Assembly: GCA_003255025.1 (NCBI GenBank)
Contig: QANY01008960.1
Coordinates: 1 to 64,000, forward strand
From: Datisca glomerata
Lineage: Eukaryota > Streptophyta > Magnoliopsida > Cucurbitales > Datiscaceae
Reading direction: 5' to 3'
DNA: 64,000 nucleotides
Under the pieces are notes generated by a model. The model was not told the origin of the DNA, did no database searches, and was given only the letters and a program-made list of their open reading frames with translations. A program made the position numbers and the translations under genes. This document shows positions 34,600 through 46,254 of this stretch, piece by piece (the stretch's first letter is position 1; the number at the start of each line of letters is the position of its first letter).

Positions 34600-35730
34600 G
34601 AACTACCCTAACCCAGGTGTGCTCGGTCAAGTTGGATCGAAGCAACTACTTACTATAGGAAACCATGGTCCTCCCTGTTATCAGAGGACATAAACTAGAA
34701 GGGTATATCACGAGGACCAAAGAATGTCCACCACCCACAGTAAATGCTGGAACAACAGCAAAACTAGAGATAGTGACCAACCTAGATTATGAAGATTGGG
34801 TGTCCAATGACCAATTTCTTTTGGGATGGATCTATGGCACAATGACTTTTGATGTAAACCTCACAACTAATGGGAGGAAACTTCACAAGATCTTTGGAAT
34901 GCAGCAAAAAAAATTCCGGGAGCTCACATTAGAGCCCGAGACATATATTTCAAAGGAGAACTAGAAAGGACATCAAAAGGTTCAATGAAAATAGTAGAGT
35001 ATCTCACTGTCATGAAGAATCTGGTTGATAATCTCACCTTAGCTTGGAGTCTCATTCCTCTGAGTGACTTAGTCAGTCAAATCCTTACTGGTTTAGACTC
35101 TGAATACACTCTCATTGTAGTTCAATTGGACAACAGAGAGACCATCTCTTGGATAGAGTTGCAAACCATCCTTACCTACTTAGAATGAAGACCCAAATGA
35201 GGTCAACCAACTCAGCCTTTCAATGGCTACATTGCTTCTCCTAACACCTTGAATGATCCATCCTGGTATGCAAATTCTGATGCAAACAATCATGTCATAA
35301 ATGATGTGAACAACCTCAATCAGAAGATAAAATACAGTGGTAAGAACAGTCGCACATTTGCTAATGGAAACAAATTGGTCATAACTCACACTGGTAGCAC
35401 TGCTTGCACCTAATGTGACTGAGAATCTACTAGGTGCCTCATAACTCACTATTAGTAATAAATTGTTTGTTGAATTTTACTCAAATTACTGTTTTGTGAA
35501 GGACTGGCAGACGTGTATGGTGATCCTGCAAGGGAATCTTAGGAATGGTTTGTACATGCTTGACATCCCTCTTCACAAGCAAAGATTCACTTCAACCAGC
35601 CTACAGTGTCAGTATAAATCTAGTTTCAATCTTTCAATAAATGTAATTAGCAGTACTAGTCAAGAATCAAGTCCTAGTGTCAACTGTCTAAGTTCTGTTA
35701 AAGCTGAGGAATGGCATAGGAGACATAGAT
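34600..35730 (+). pseudogene. Copia(+) gag to pre-integrase (broken)
   Basis: 34665-34964 reads VIRGHKLEGYITRTKECPPP and DYEDWVSNDQFLLGWIYGTM, the copia gag (UBN2-type) domain; 34985-35188 continues with EYLTVMKNLVDNLTLA, ILTGLDSEYTLIV and ISWIELQTIL. After a frameshifted spacer, 35463-35732 ends with KAEEWHRRH, the first half of the integrase HHCC zinc motif, where homology stops. Confidence 0.65.
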
Positions 35731-35759
35731 GAGATCATCTCAACAAGGTGAGTCTAGTT

Positions 35760-36840
35760 CTAATAACAATCTTTACTATGAATCTGAGCACGAAAACAGT
35801 GTGACAAGTCATAAATCAGGAAGTGCAATAGAAAATGCTTCTTTTCACATTCAAAATGAAGTTGTGTAGGAAACAAATTAAGAAATGTAGAAAGCCAACA
35901 GGGAGTAGACCACAACATGCTCACCACTACAAGCCTAAGGTTATTTACATTGGGTTAGTAGATAAGCAAATAGATCTGACCGAAACTGAACCCAAGATAG
36001 TGAGTGAGGCTTTAAGTAGTAGACATTGGAAAGAAGTTATGCAAACTGAATTGGATGCTCTACTAAAAATACAGATTCTGGTGTTTAGTTCCCTACTCAT
36101 CAAGGTACGATGTAGTAGGAAGCAAATGGGTCTACAAAGTAATGCACAATGCAGATGGGAGACTACAAAGGTATAAGGCTAGACTAGTTGCCAAGGGTTT
36201 CCACTAGACCCCTAGCATCGACTACTCTAAGGCCTTCAGTCCAGTTATAAAAACCTCAACCATCAGAGTGATCCTCACTATTACAGTGTCAAAGGGCTGG
36301 AGTGTGAGACAACTAGACATAAACAATGCCTTCCTAAACGAGTACCTAGAAGAAAATGTTTATATGAGCCAGCCAGAGGAGTTTGTGGATAAAAAAAGGC
36401 CTACACATTTTTGTAAGCTCATCAAGGCAATATATTGGTTAAAACAAGCACCAAGGGCATGGTTTGACAGACTAAGGAACACTTTTCTAAACTGGTTTTT
36501 TCAGAACTCAAAGGGAGACACTTCTCTGTTCTTCCTCAAGTCCAAAACCAAGATTCTTATGCTCCTCATCTATGTAGATTACATAATTGGATAGGTAATG
36601 ACAAAAAGCTACTGGAAACCTTCATCACCAAGTTAACTCCTTATTTTCTTTGACGAATATAAAACCCTTACACTATTTCCTCGAAATAGAAGATGTCAGA
36701 GATGAAACTGGACTGTACTTGACTCAAACTAAGTACATTCAAGATCTTTTGAGACAAACAGAAATGAAGCATGTCAAACCATGTCCTACACCTATTGCCA
36801 CTGGTCAAACTCAACACTAAGCCAATGAGAATCTCTTGAC
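35760..36840 (+). pseudogene. Copia(+) reverse transcriptase (broken)
   Basis: Begins with SEALSSRHWKEVMQTELDAL (about 36004-36063). 36268-36594 is open with VRQLDINNAFLNEYLEENVY, AIYWLKQAPRAWFDRL, and ends LLIYVDYIIG, so the catalytic YVDD is YVDY, followed by a stop. The remainder (LTQTKYIQDLLRQTEM near 36718-36765) is in other frames. Confidence 0.7.
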
Positions 36841-36989
36841 AACCCAACACCATACAGACAGGTCATAGGTGCACTTCAATACTTAACCAATACAATACTA
36901 GATCTGGCCTTTACTGTGAACAAGCTGAGTCACTTTCTCGAAGCACCTATTGTAACTCAATCGTAAGCTGTCAAGTGAGTCTTAAGGTA

Positions 36990-37484
36990 TCTAAAGGGGA
37001 AAAATGCACCTAGGACTACACATTAAACACAGTGAAGATCTTAATGTAGTTGGATTCTCAAATACAGACTGGGAAAGCTGCCTAAATGACATCAGTGGCT
37101 GGGTACTGTGTTTACCTTGGTGACACTCTAGTGTCCTGGTCTTCGAAGAAGCAACATGTTGTTGCAAGGTCTAGCGCAGAGTCAAAATACAGGGCTCTAG
37201 CTCTCCTAGCAGCTGAACTGACCTGGCTTCAGACACTTCTAAGTGAGTTCAGTTTTCCACTAGACAGAGTGCATGTCATTTGGTGTGATAATCTAAGTGT
37301 TAGTGCCCTATATTCTAATCCAATATATAATGCTCGAACTAAACACATTGAAATTGATGTACATTTCATTCGAGATAAAGAATTGAGAAAGGAGTTAGAG
37401 ATAAGATGTACCTTCTTTAGACCAAACTGCAGACTGCCTAACAAAGCCTTTCTCTCACTCAAGGTTTCAGCTTCTCATAGATAA
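36990..37484 (+). pseudogene. Copia(+) RNase H (broken)
   Basis: GYCVYLGDTLVSWSSKKQHV, then VARSSAESKYRALALLAAEL, then HVIWCDNLSVSALYSNP and ARTKHIEIDVHFIRD place this as copia RNase H. The usual AEAEY is AESKY. A frameshift near 37410 alters the tail. Confidence 0.75.
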
Positions 37485-37826
37485 ACTGGGTGTGTTGCCA
37501 ACTCCTCTACGTTTGACGGGGGCAGTAAAAATTGAAGAAGAAGAAATGAACCACAAGTAGTCAAAGTAGGACTACAAGTTGCTTTCCTCTTACCTCAGTG
37601 GCATCCTCTCATTGGCAGCTTAATCTACCTTGTTCTTGTCTGTGTAAAGGGGAGAAGAATCATTCTACCTCTAACCATTTTTTATTCCCTTCGCACATTT
37701 TTCTTCTCAGCTCTCCTTCATGCTTACGTTTTTCCATCTTCTGTATTTTCTCCTTTCCTAGCTTTGTACTCTATATAAAAGGCTTGCCTTATTCTTTTAG
37801 GTAAGGAAGAAAATCAATACAAATAA

Positions 37827-39640
37827 AATCAGCTGGGAAGATAAATTTACCAGCCTTTATCAAAACATCCTCAATAATCTCCAGTGAATATCTGAGTGAC
37901 CGATCAGCTAACTGTAAAGATACTGTCGTGGGCCTAGCTTCTCCAATACCTATCTTGTTGTAAACTGAATACAACGTAAAATTGATAAAAAAACCCAAGA
38001 TCACATAAAGTCTTTTCAAAATATGAATTCCCAATGGTGCAAGAAATAGTAAAACTCTTAAGGCCTTTTAACTTCAGAGACAATTTATTATGCAAGATAG
38101 CACTACAATCCTCAGTAAGTACAACTGTCTCATACTCCTCTAGCTTTCTCTTGCTTGAAAGAATATCCTTCATGAATTTGACATAGCTCGATATTTGTTC
38201 CAAAGCATCAGCAAAAGGGATATTTATATGTAGTTTCCTAAGCACATCAAGAAACTTAAAAAACTGCTTGTTCAATTTCTGTTTTTGGAACTGCTAAAGA
38301 TATTGAATATGCGGAAAATATGATGGAGGGTTATCAGGAAAGATCTTTGACTTAGGCTTGCCTTATTTATTTTCTGAGCTCGTGGTAAGATCATCACCCA
38401 TTGTCTCAGCTTCTGCTTGAATTGGCTGAGAATTTTCAACAATGGATTTATGAGGTTCTGCTAACTCCTTTCCACTGTGAAGAGTACTGGCGTTTACTTG
38501 TTCTTTTGGATTCCTCTTGGTGTTTCTTGGTAGAGAACCTTGTGGTCTTTGAGTGAGTATTTTTGACAGTTAACCAATTTGAAGCTCTAAATTCTGAATA
38601 GATGCAGCTTAACTACGCATACTTGTTTCTTACCTCTGAAGTGTAGCATCTTTTCTTGTCATAAGTTGAGTAGTATTGACTGTAAGCTAGGCAAGAGCAC
38701 CTTTCAAAGAAAATTTAGGCTGTTGAGGCTGAAATTGAGGTTGAGTAGCAACTGGTGTATTCATCACATTCTGACTATTCTTCCAAGAGAAATTTGGCTG
38801 ATTTTGCCACCCTTGGTTATAAGCGTTGGACAATGGGTTTTTCGGCCTGCTGTAATTCTCAATAAAATTAACATGATCTTACTGGGAAGGTGCAAAAGGA
38901 TTACTTGACATTCAGTACCAAGATGAGGTCTATTGCACAAATTATAAACTTCCTGTGAGGCATGAATAGCACTAGCATCGACTTCATGAACTCCATGAAA
39001 TTTTCTCTGTACGTTGCTCTTAATTAGTCATTGATAGGCATTAACAGCCATTTCTTCAAAAATGCATAAGCCTTCTCATGTGTTTTACCCATTAAACTTC
39101 TCCTACTACTCGATCCACTAGTGTCCTCGATGTGGGCATCCTCTCAACAACTCTTTAAATCTCTCCCAAACTTCATAAAGAGACTCCATATCATATTGGA
39201 CAAAAGTAGTGATCTCGTTCCTCATCTTAGCTATTTTAGCTGGTGGAACGAATGTAGCCAAAAATTTCTCAGAAAGTCCATTCCAAGTGACGATTGATCC
39301 AGCGGTTAAAGAATTCAACCAACTCTTAGCCTTATCTCAAAGTGAAAAAGGGAATAATCTCAGCCTCATTGCATCAGTTGAGACTTGTTGTGCTTGACTG
39401 TCTCAAAATTTTTGAGAAAAGTGGCTATGTGAACATTTGGATCATCATTAGGCATGCAACTGAACTGATTTGCTTGCATAATGTAAATGGTAGCCGGATT
39501 AATCTCAAAATTGTTGGCGTCAATAACATGACGTTGAATGACATACGCGGCCTCATTGACCACTGGCATAGCATAATCCCGAGTTGGCCGGTTATTTTGC
39601 TTGTTCATAATTTTAAAATTTTCTCTAGCGTCTTCCATGG
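37827..39640 (-). pseudogene. Athila gag and protease (broken)
   Basis: Minus strand from 39640: NFEINPATIYIMQANQF, then HIATFLKNFETVKHN (39500-39385), SLTAGSIVTWNGLSEKFLA and AKMRNEITTFVQYDMESL (39318-39190) form the gag core. A Q/N-rich linker follows (38900-38600), then FADALEQISSYVKFMKDIL and EDCSAILHNKLSLKLK (38215-38065). The protease region reads LCDLG and YNKIGIGEARPTTVSLQLAD; the family active-site loop is D-L-G-A-S. One frameshift lies near 38030 and several stops are in the linker. The product would have been the capsid precursor. Confidence 0.75.
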
Positions 39641-39860
39641 TTTCTTGAGATTGCTTAGAATCTTATCTCCTTACTTTTCTATAACGACAACAAGTTCGCT
39701 CAATTTTCAAATTTAGAGAAGTTAAATTTTTGCTTCCAAATTTTCTCATACATCTTAGAAAATGCCTGAAAAATCAAATTAGTAACCAACCGTAAAGAAA
39801 ATTAAGACTCGAAGTAAAATTAAGGATATGTAACTACAATGTTAATAAAAAAATCAATCT

Positions 39861-39875
39861 CCGGCAACGGCGCCA
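39861..39875 (-). promoter_or_regulatory. Athila primer binding site
   Basis: Minus strand TGGCGCCGTTGCCGG, the primer site typical of Athila elements, seven bases inside the 5' LTR. Confidence 0.85.
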
Positions 39876-39882
39876 AAAAACC

Positions 39883-41117
39883 TGTTATGATTATTTTAGA
39901 GTGCAAGTGTACACTATCATCATCAAGTAATAAAACTTTTATGAAAATAGAGTAACGTCCACAGGATTGATTGATATTAAAATATTAAAATTAACTATAG
40001 CTTAATTCTAAATGAGAATGGCGAAGAGTTGAGATTTTTTGAATGAAAATTTAAACTAAAAAAAATTAAAACTTGATAAGGAGAAATAATTAAATTTGGC
40101 TTGTTTAAAACTCTAAGGTTTTTATTTCACCAAACCAAAAATGATTTAAATTCCAAATATCAATTAATAAATATTTATTAAATTATTGATAGCGAATTTC
40201 TCTAATGTAATTATCAATCTTTCTCAAGCATCGATAACATTAAATAAAAAATATGAATCCTACATCTTTGTCGAGATTAAATAAATTGAAACTCATTAAG
40301 CATAAGAACGGATTATAACACTCAATAATACTGAATAAATATCGATTGAATTGAAAATCAAAATATATGAACAATCATGGTTTGGCTACGTCGTAGCCCT
40401 AGATAAGAAAATTAGAACATACTAGAATAAGAAGATATCTTAACAATGTTCATGAACATAGAGAAAAAGAGAAGAAAAAACTAGATTTGAGGATGAATTG
40501 AAGGTGAGATCTGTCTCATGGTTGAACCCGTCTCCATTTCCTCTCCAAAAAGCTTTCTCCTCTACCTCCCACGTCCAAAAAGCTTTCTCCTCTGCCTCCC
40601 ACGTCCAAAATTCTTTCTCCTCTACCTCCCACGTCCAAAAAGTCCTCTAAAACTCTCAAATATTCTATTTATACACTAGGGTTTGATAAGGATGAAATTG
40701 GAGTAAAAATTGGAAATAACAAAATCATTATCGCGCCAGCGTCGCGGCGTTGAAAGTCAGCGTGGCGGTGTTGGAATTCTGGATCTCTTGATGTCACGGC
40801 AGTGTTGCGGCGCTGGAAGCCAGCGCCATGATGCTGGCTTATAGTACAAATTTTTTAGCATCCAGCGTTGTGGTGCTGGGAAGCCAGTGCAGCGGCGCTG
40901 GCCTACTGCTTGCCAGCGTCGTGACGCTGGCCCTTTTATCCAGGTCCGCTCTTTTTTTATTTATCCACATTTTCCCTTCCAAATCAATCTAAATGCACTA
41001 AAATGTCTTACCTACAGAATAAAAGTAAAACAAACATAAATCAAATAATAAAACTCAAAGAACCAATAAAAATAATGTTAAGATTATCTAAAATATAAGT
41101 GTGAAATGCATTCATCA
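39883..41117 (-). mobile_element. Athila 5' LTR
   Basis: About 1235 bp, tg...ca bounded (tgttatgatt at 39883; ttcatca at 41111-41117). It contains a 30 bp tandem repeat (40547-40636) and a GC-rich region (about 40730-40935) made of repeated ccagcg / cgctgg words that can pair with each other. Confidence 0.65.
40547..40636. repeat. 30 bp tandem repeat, 3 copies
   Basis: Three units of aaaa-g/t-ctttctcctct-a/g-cctcccacgtcc at 40547, 40577 and 40607 with one to three differences each, inside the Athila LTR. Confidence 0.9.
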
Positions 41118-42430
41118 GCCACAAGACAATCAACTTTATTTTTCACATTTTAAGGAGAATGTTTCCCCGCTCCCAATGGGTTAGGCCACGATAGCAACGA
41201 CCTTTAGTTTCCATATTTTAGGAAGAATGTTTCCCCTCTCCTAAGTGCTTAGGCCACGAGACCGCCGACCTTATTTTGTTTGCTTTATTGTAGAAGATAA
41301 ATATTTGACACCAGAAATTTGTCTTGTAAGTTCGGATCAACTTTATTTTTAAGCAGTCTTCACGCATCATGCCATGACTTTCTGTTGGAAGCTCATAATT
41401 TCACTCCGTAAAATTCTTTAGGAGACTAACTTTTGTATCTTGGTTAAAATATATGAATCACCATGTAATTGGCTTTCAATTGGCGCAATGTAATTTCTGA
41501 AATTTACCATTCTACACAATCTCCATTCCCAAACAACTTTCATCAAAATTATCATAACTTTTGATCGGAAACTCCAAATTAAATTCTGAAAAATTGTACA
41601 AGAAGTAGACATCCATATATTTCTAATAATATATTAATTGTCATGTAATACTATCTAAATTGATACAATTTAAAGATTCAATTTGAAAGACGTGAATAGC
41701 CTTACTTTTCTGAACAATATGTATGAAAATTACCGTAACTTTTGATCGAGAGCTCCAAATTGAATTCCGTAAAATTTTATATAAAGCATATTTTCATATC
41801 TTTGTAATTATTTGATTCTCCATTAATTTTTCTTCCAAATTTTTTCATTTCAGTTTCCATTCTGTTCCCATCATCAAGACAATTTTGTTCCGTCGTCAAG
41901 ACAATTTCATTTCCGTCGTCAAGATAATTCCATTTCTGTTGTCAAGAAAAATCCGTTCCCATCATCAAGATAATTCTATTCTCGTCATCAAGACAATTCC
42001 ATTTCCGTCATCAAGATAATTTTGTTCGCGTCGCTAAGACAATTTCGTTTCCGTTATCCCGACGTCTCCGTTCTCATTGTTTGTTCATCCCTTATTTTTC
42101 TGCACTTCTGCACATGGAAAAAAGAAAGAGAAAAATCCTCGAAAATATACAAATCAAAATTTGTTTTTACTTGAGATAAGCTTGAATTCAAAATTTGAAT
42201 CAGGTTCTAAAATTTGATTTAATTTAAAATTTAAAATATTGTCATCATAACAAGTTTCGGATGAAGTATTTCAAAATTCAAAATATGAGTAAGTATTTAA
42301 ATCAAATGAGAATTTAAAATTCAAAACTGTATTTATCACAAATCAAATAAATTCTTTGTATGACTTTGTTGGATCTATTTTTCTTTTTTTAAAAATTGAT
42401 AATGATGTAAAAGAAATAAGCTAATTGAGT
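41118..42430. other. LTR-like debris with internal repeats
   Basis: No coding capacity. 41138-41205 and 41208-41275 are an imperfect tandem duplication (gaatgtttcccc ... ttaggccacga). Three diverged copies of a ~120 bp unit follow (cores ttttgatcg-ga--ctcca-a-t-aat-ccg near 41380, 41558 and 41735), then a 22 bp tandem array. This texture is common in LTRs of plant gypsy elements, but no ends or proteins were found. Confidence 0.45.
41862..42070. repeat. 22-23 bp tandem repeat array, about 9 copies
   Basis: Consensus tttccgtcgtcaagacaattcca, with scattered substitutions (tcatcaagataatt, cgctaagacaattt). Not coding. Confidence 0.85.
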
Positions 42431-43360
42431 ATGCAAGGAATGAGTTTACCATTTTTTGTTAAGGAACCAGTTATGTACTTGTCGTTTCCATGTCTGCTTC
42501 CAACCCGTTGTCATTTCCATTTTTGCTTTCGTTGCTGAGGGGGGGGGGGGCGTTTGATTTGGTTTTGAGAATTTTGGAAAGGATTTATCGAGTTTTTCTC
42601 TCACTCTCAATGAAAGCACCAAAATGTAAAAGATTTTTTTGGTATGGAAAAATCCTCTACGAACCAGTAATAAAGATAATAATTTAGAGAGAGAATGAGA
42701 ATAAAGACACCATAATTTACCTGAAAAATCTTTAAAGGGAAGAAAAATCATGAGAAAACTTTTGATATTCTCTTGTATTTCGTGTAGGTATGTGTCTCCG
42801 TCCTCCCAATGTTGTTATATATGCCTCCATTTATAGACTTTTACAGAATCTGATAATATATTTTTTAATAACGGAATTATCACTAAATATGTTGAGAATA
42901 TCATTGTATCCATGGAATTATCGCTAAATATTGGGGGGATATTCCCGTATTTGGGGAGATACAGCTTCATTCATGGGATAGACGAATACCCCCTAAAATC
43001 ATGTATATTAGCCTTAATTATCAGATTAAATCTGTTTGTTGGATCGTGTCTACGGTCTTGATTACTTTCTCCTTGAATTGTCACGTTAGTAAACCAAGTA
43101 CATTTATCTTATTGGTCTCCTCTTCATAACCGCATAATCGATCCTTCTAGATCTTGACATGTGTCATGCGATTTTGACTGTTTAATAACTAAAATGTTTC
43201 CATATGTGTAGTGTCTCATCTTGGTTGTATTCACAATCAACCAGCAATGCAACCTAAAGGCTTGACAGTAAATCATCGATTAATTGGTGTTTGTTTATAT
43301 AAGTTGACTAAAACTCTTTAGCATTTTTTATAAAAATATGGTGGTTGTTTATATGAAGAA
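42431..43360. other. Unassigned non-coding sequence
   Basis: Includes a run of 12 G at 42539-42550. A block rich in ccatttatagac / tattcccg words near 42820-42990 looks like a leader or LTR but could not be placed. It ends at the NLR intron remnant. Confidence 0.35.
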
Positions 43361-43774
43361 ACCCGTCTATATGTCTTAGAATTGAACTTATAATGATTCA
43401 TTGTACAACTTTGTAGACCTAAGAGATACTAAATGGATAGAAGAGTTAGGACGAGACAAGATTAAAGAATGCGGTGGTTTGCCATTGGCAATCAAAGTAC
43501 TTGGAGAAGTTTTGGGTTCAAAAGACACAAAATAAGAGTGGGAATTGGTACATTATTGATGAGAGGAAAGGCCAAGCAGATGATGATTATTTGCTGTATA
43601 AAAATATTGAGTTATGACGAATTGCCTTATCATTTGAAACCATGTTTTCTACATTTAGGCCACTTCCCTGATGATTTGAAAGTACCAGTAAAATCCTTAA
43701 CTCAGTTGTGGGTTGCAGAAGGTTTTAATAGAATGAAACAGGGTCTAAATTTGGAGGAAGTGGCTTATAGTTTG

Positions 43775-44948
43775 TTTAGGAGTTTTTAGGTGATGTGTGA
43801 CTTGAGTGATTTAGTCTATGACAAGCAAGTCTGAAAATGTGGGAGATGTGTGACCGGAAGAGTGAAAGACAAGCAACCTTAGGTGACCGATGGATGGTGA
43901 CAAAGTACCTTTACTACTAAGGTTGGTGAGAACTACAAGGGAGAGATATTCTCTAATGTTTGGCCTCGAGAAGTGTGAAATTGATGGTCCCCATAATGAC
44001 GCCAATGACTCTTTTATATAGATGGAGTAAAGTGGGGACCACAGATCCGTCCTTTGCAATGGCATAGAAATCACGTGACCACACATTAAATGTGATCATG
44101 CGTAAAACGTGACCACGCCTAAAATGTTGCCATACACTTAAAATGACATAATATTCATAACACGTGATCACCTTTCATGCTCACAACTAGTCGTGCCTTT
44201 GCAACATCGAGTAGCCGGATAATAACCTGATAGACTTTAGATTTACACTGCACAAAGGACCTTGAAGGACACAACTAGTCGTCGGGCCTCCCTGGCCGTA
44301 GGTGCATGGTTCTCAACCTGCCCCCGACGGTGGGCCATGTAGGCCACCACCGTCGGGCCTCCCCAGCGGCACGTCCATGGCACTCAGCCCGCCGTCGTGC
44401 CTCCCCAGCAGCGTCCATATAGGACAACTGCCGCCAATGACCCCCCGGTGGTGGAACACCACCCGTTGCCGGTGACCACCCCGACGGTGGAACACCACCT
44501 GCCGTCGGGCATCCCGGAGACGGTGCATAGGACCCCCACCCACCATCGGACTTCTCCGGTGGCGGGTGCACTAGTGTGCCCGTCCTCGGGTTCCCTAAAG
44601 GTGACACAATGGGAGTTTTCCTGACAAGGTGCCTAAGGAGTTCATACCCTTCAAGGACGTTTTCCTCTCTTGGTACAGCGTAACCTTGTCCTAATCCTAC
44701 CAGACCACATCCCCCAGATTGTTCCTAGGCAAAGAAAAGCTTTCGAGCCTTTGTATCTAAACTCAAAGACGGAACACAACACTTAACGTATAATCTCAAC
44801 AATGGGCTCGCCACCTTTATAAGTCTGGGGACTACCCTTACATGTGTGATCATTGGATATGCCGCCTTTATACTTAGATGACGGTCATTCAACACGTGTA
44901 TATCTCGACACGTAATTTATAATAATGTTACCCACTATTTACATAGTT
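43775..44948. mobile_element. Unidentified ~1.2 kb insertion in NLR pseudogene 2
   Basis: Defined by the break in NLR homology: the uninterrupted relative reads gcgtatagttatttagaggc at 33158. Left junction ttatagtt and right junction catagtt share atagtt, possibly a target duplication. The interior has a reversed TATA-like ctatataaaag (43999-44010 in complement) and a GC-rich repeat island. No protein match and no clear terminal inverted repeats, so the class is unknown. Confidence 0.55.
44270..44600. repeat. GC-rich island with degenerate repeats
   Basis: Strongly GC-rich in an AT-rich setting. Repeated words ccgtcgggcctcccc, cggtggtggaacaccacc and ccgacggtgg occur in direct and inverted order. 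Both strands are open for over 70 codons only because the composition avoids stops; the translations are low-complexity G/P/R repeats and I do not call a gene. Confidence 0.7.
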
Positions 44949-45219
44949 ACTTAGATGCATTGGTGGAAAGATGTATGGTATAGATTGAAAAATGAGAGTC
45001 AGTGAGGAAAATCAAAACTTGTCGAGTCCATGATTTGATGCGACACGTATGTTTGTTGAAGGCAAGAGAAGAAATTTTCCTTCAATTCATTAGATATCCA
45101 TTCAGCAATGAATTAGATCAACTAATGCTTTATCCCTAGTTGGTAGAGACAAATCATGAATATTTTTTGTACAATCCAAATCAAATATGTCCATGCAGCT
45201 AGAAGATCTGCTACAACAA

Positions 45220-45980
45220 GTTCTCCTTTAAAAAATCCTTCACTGTATAGAAGCATGATATTGGTTCTCTTCAGTACATATCATTTGCAGCGAGAAAACA
45301 AAGTAAAAAGTATCTTCAACAGCCAAAAACAAAACACTGGAAACTATGTAAAAAGGCTCTTAAGATATCTTAAGGGATCAGTTATATATGGTTTTTCTTT
45401 TAAACCTGCTAACTGAATGGTTTTATGAGGTTATGCAGATGTGAACAGAGCTAGTTGACGATCCATTTCAAGTATTGTGTGAGACTGTCCAATTACATTC
45501 AATCTGAAAAAGTCCTAAATAAGCGACAACTTGAAATTTGTTATGTTCCTCTAACAATGACTAAGTGATCGATATATTAATAAAAATCTTACTTGCTCCA
45601 TCTCAGTTAGTTATTCTTTGAGACTGGCTTCAGGTCATGTGGAATCCCTCCCAATATCATTTGAAGGGGGATGTTAAAAGTACGATACTTAAGCTCTGGC
45701 TTTCTTAAGCTTATATGATTGTAACTTTAAGTTAATTCTGGTTGCCAGTTGGCTACTATAACTTTTTACCTTAATCAGTCATGTTAGTTAACTAGTGAAG
45801 CTTAGCTTAGTTTGTCTATAAAAGGATATGCATCTTTCATAGTTCATAATGTACACACTAAAGAATTAGATCAATAATACAGAAGTTCTACTTTCTCTGT
45901 TTTTCAATTGTGTGCTTGAGCCTTGAGCTGTATGCTTGAACTTCAATTCTGATTTGAAGTTCGTAAACCAAATTTCTGCA
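45220..45980 (+). mobile_element. Copia 3' fragment with LTR
   Basis: Broken RT/RNase H tail (LLRYLKGSVIYGFSFKPAN at 45356-45412, then GYAD) followed by the polypurine tract ttgaaggggga and an LTR at 45672-45980 that begins TGTTAAAAG and ends TTTCTGCA, with a TATA-like ctataaaagg at 45818-45827. It directly follows the NLR piece, so it replaced or entered the LRR region. No partner LTR is visible. Confidence 0.65.
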
Positions 45981-45992
45981 ATAAACTCAAAT

Positions 45993-46250
45993 TTCCTATG
46001 GATGATGGCAACTCCTTTATCGAACTTCTCTTGAGACTTAAAAACCTCAAATGGATTAAGTTTCCGATTTATTCTGGAAAAACTCTATCAAAATCAACAC
46101 AATATTCAAGCTTCAACACTCTATGCATGTTGAGATTATTGAACAACGATTTTAACAATTTGTGGTTTCTAACTTTGGCATTCTCATTTAATGAGAAAAA
46201 CATAAGGGGTTGTAGGTGAGAGCTTCTTTCTTAAATGAAAGGTGTGCACT
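45993..46250. other. Short unassigned segment, possibly LRR remnant
   Basis: A + strand frame from 45998 reads LLLRLKNLKWIKF and SFNTLCMLRLLNND, which has leucine-rich-repeat flavour and could be the continuation of NLR pseudogene 2 after the copia fragment. Too short and diverged to be sure. Confidence 0.3.
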
Positions 46251-46254
46251 TATC

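Larger units (their letters stand above)
34158..37826 (+). mobile_element. Copia element on + strand, integrase deleted, 3' LTR truncated
   Basis: LTRs about 34158-34465 and 37524-37826 share most of their sequence, including the TATA block ctctatataaaag; the right one is cut where Athila sequence begins. A primer site (tggtatcaaagcc, 34471-34483) and a polypurine tract (tttgacgggggc before 37524) frame an interior of only about 3 kb. gag, the pre-integrase zinc start, RT and RNase H are present, but the integrase core is missing between about 35735 and 35760. Truncated by, or truncating, the Athila element. Confidence 0.75.
37827..41117 (-). mobile_element. Athila-like gypsy element, 5' part, minus strand
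   Basis: Minus orientation: 5' LTR 41117-39883, primer site 39875-39861, then gag and protease down to 37827, where it is cut against the + strand copia LTR. No RT, integrase or second LTR is in the window. The primer site and the protease wording (DLG form) are characteristic of the plant Athila lineage. Confidence 0.75.
43361..45145 (+). pseudogene. NLR pseudogene 2, split by an insertion
   Basis: The same gene type as NLR pseudogene 1. After the intron end (ttgtacaactttgtag at 43402-43417): KWIEELGRDKIKECGGLPLAI with an intact GLPLAI, then a nonsense codon, LSYDELPYHLKPCFLHLGHFPDD (43606-43674), SLTQLWVAEGF and LEEVAYS (to about 43772). The receptor resumes at about 44949 with YLDALVERCMV, IKTCRVHDLMRHVCLLKARE (45016-45075), keeping VHD at the MHD position. 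The 1.18 kb between is unrelated. LRRs are missing. It is dead: several stops and frameshifts. Confidence 0.8.

Noticed and set aside
44275..44624. Overlapping 75-110 codon open frames on both strands
   Set aside because: They lie in the GC-rich repeat island; long open frames there follow from composition. Translations are low-complexity and match no family I know.
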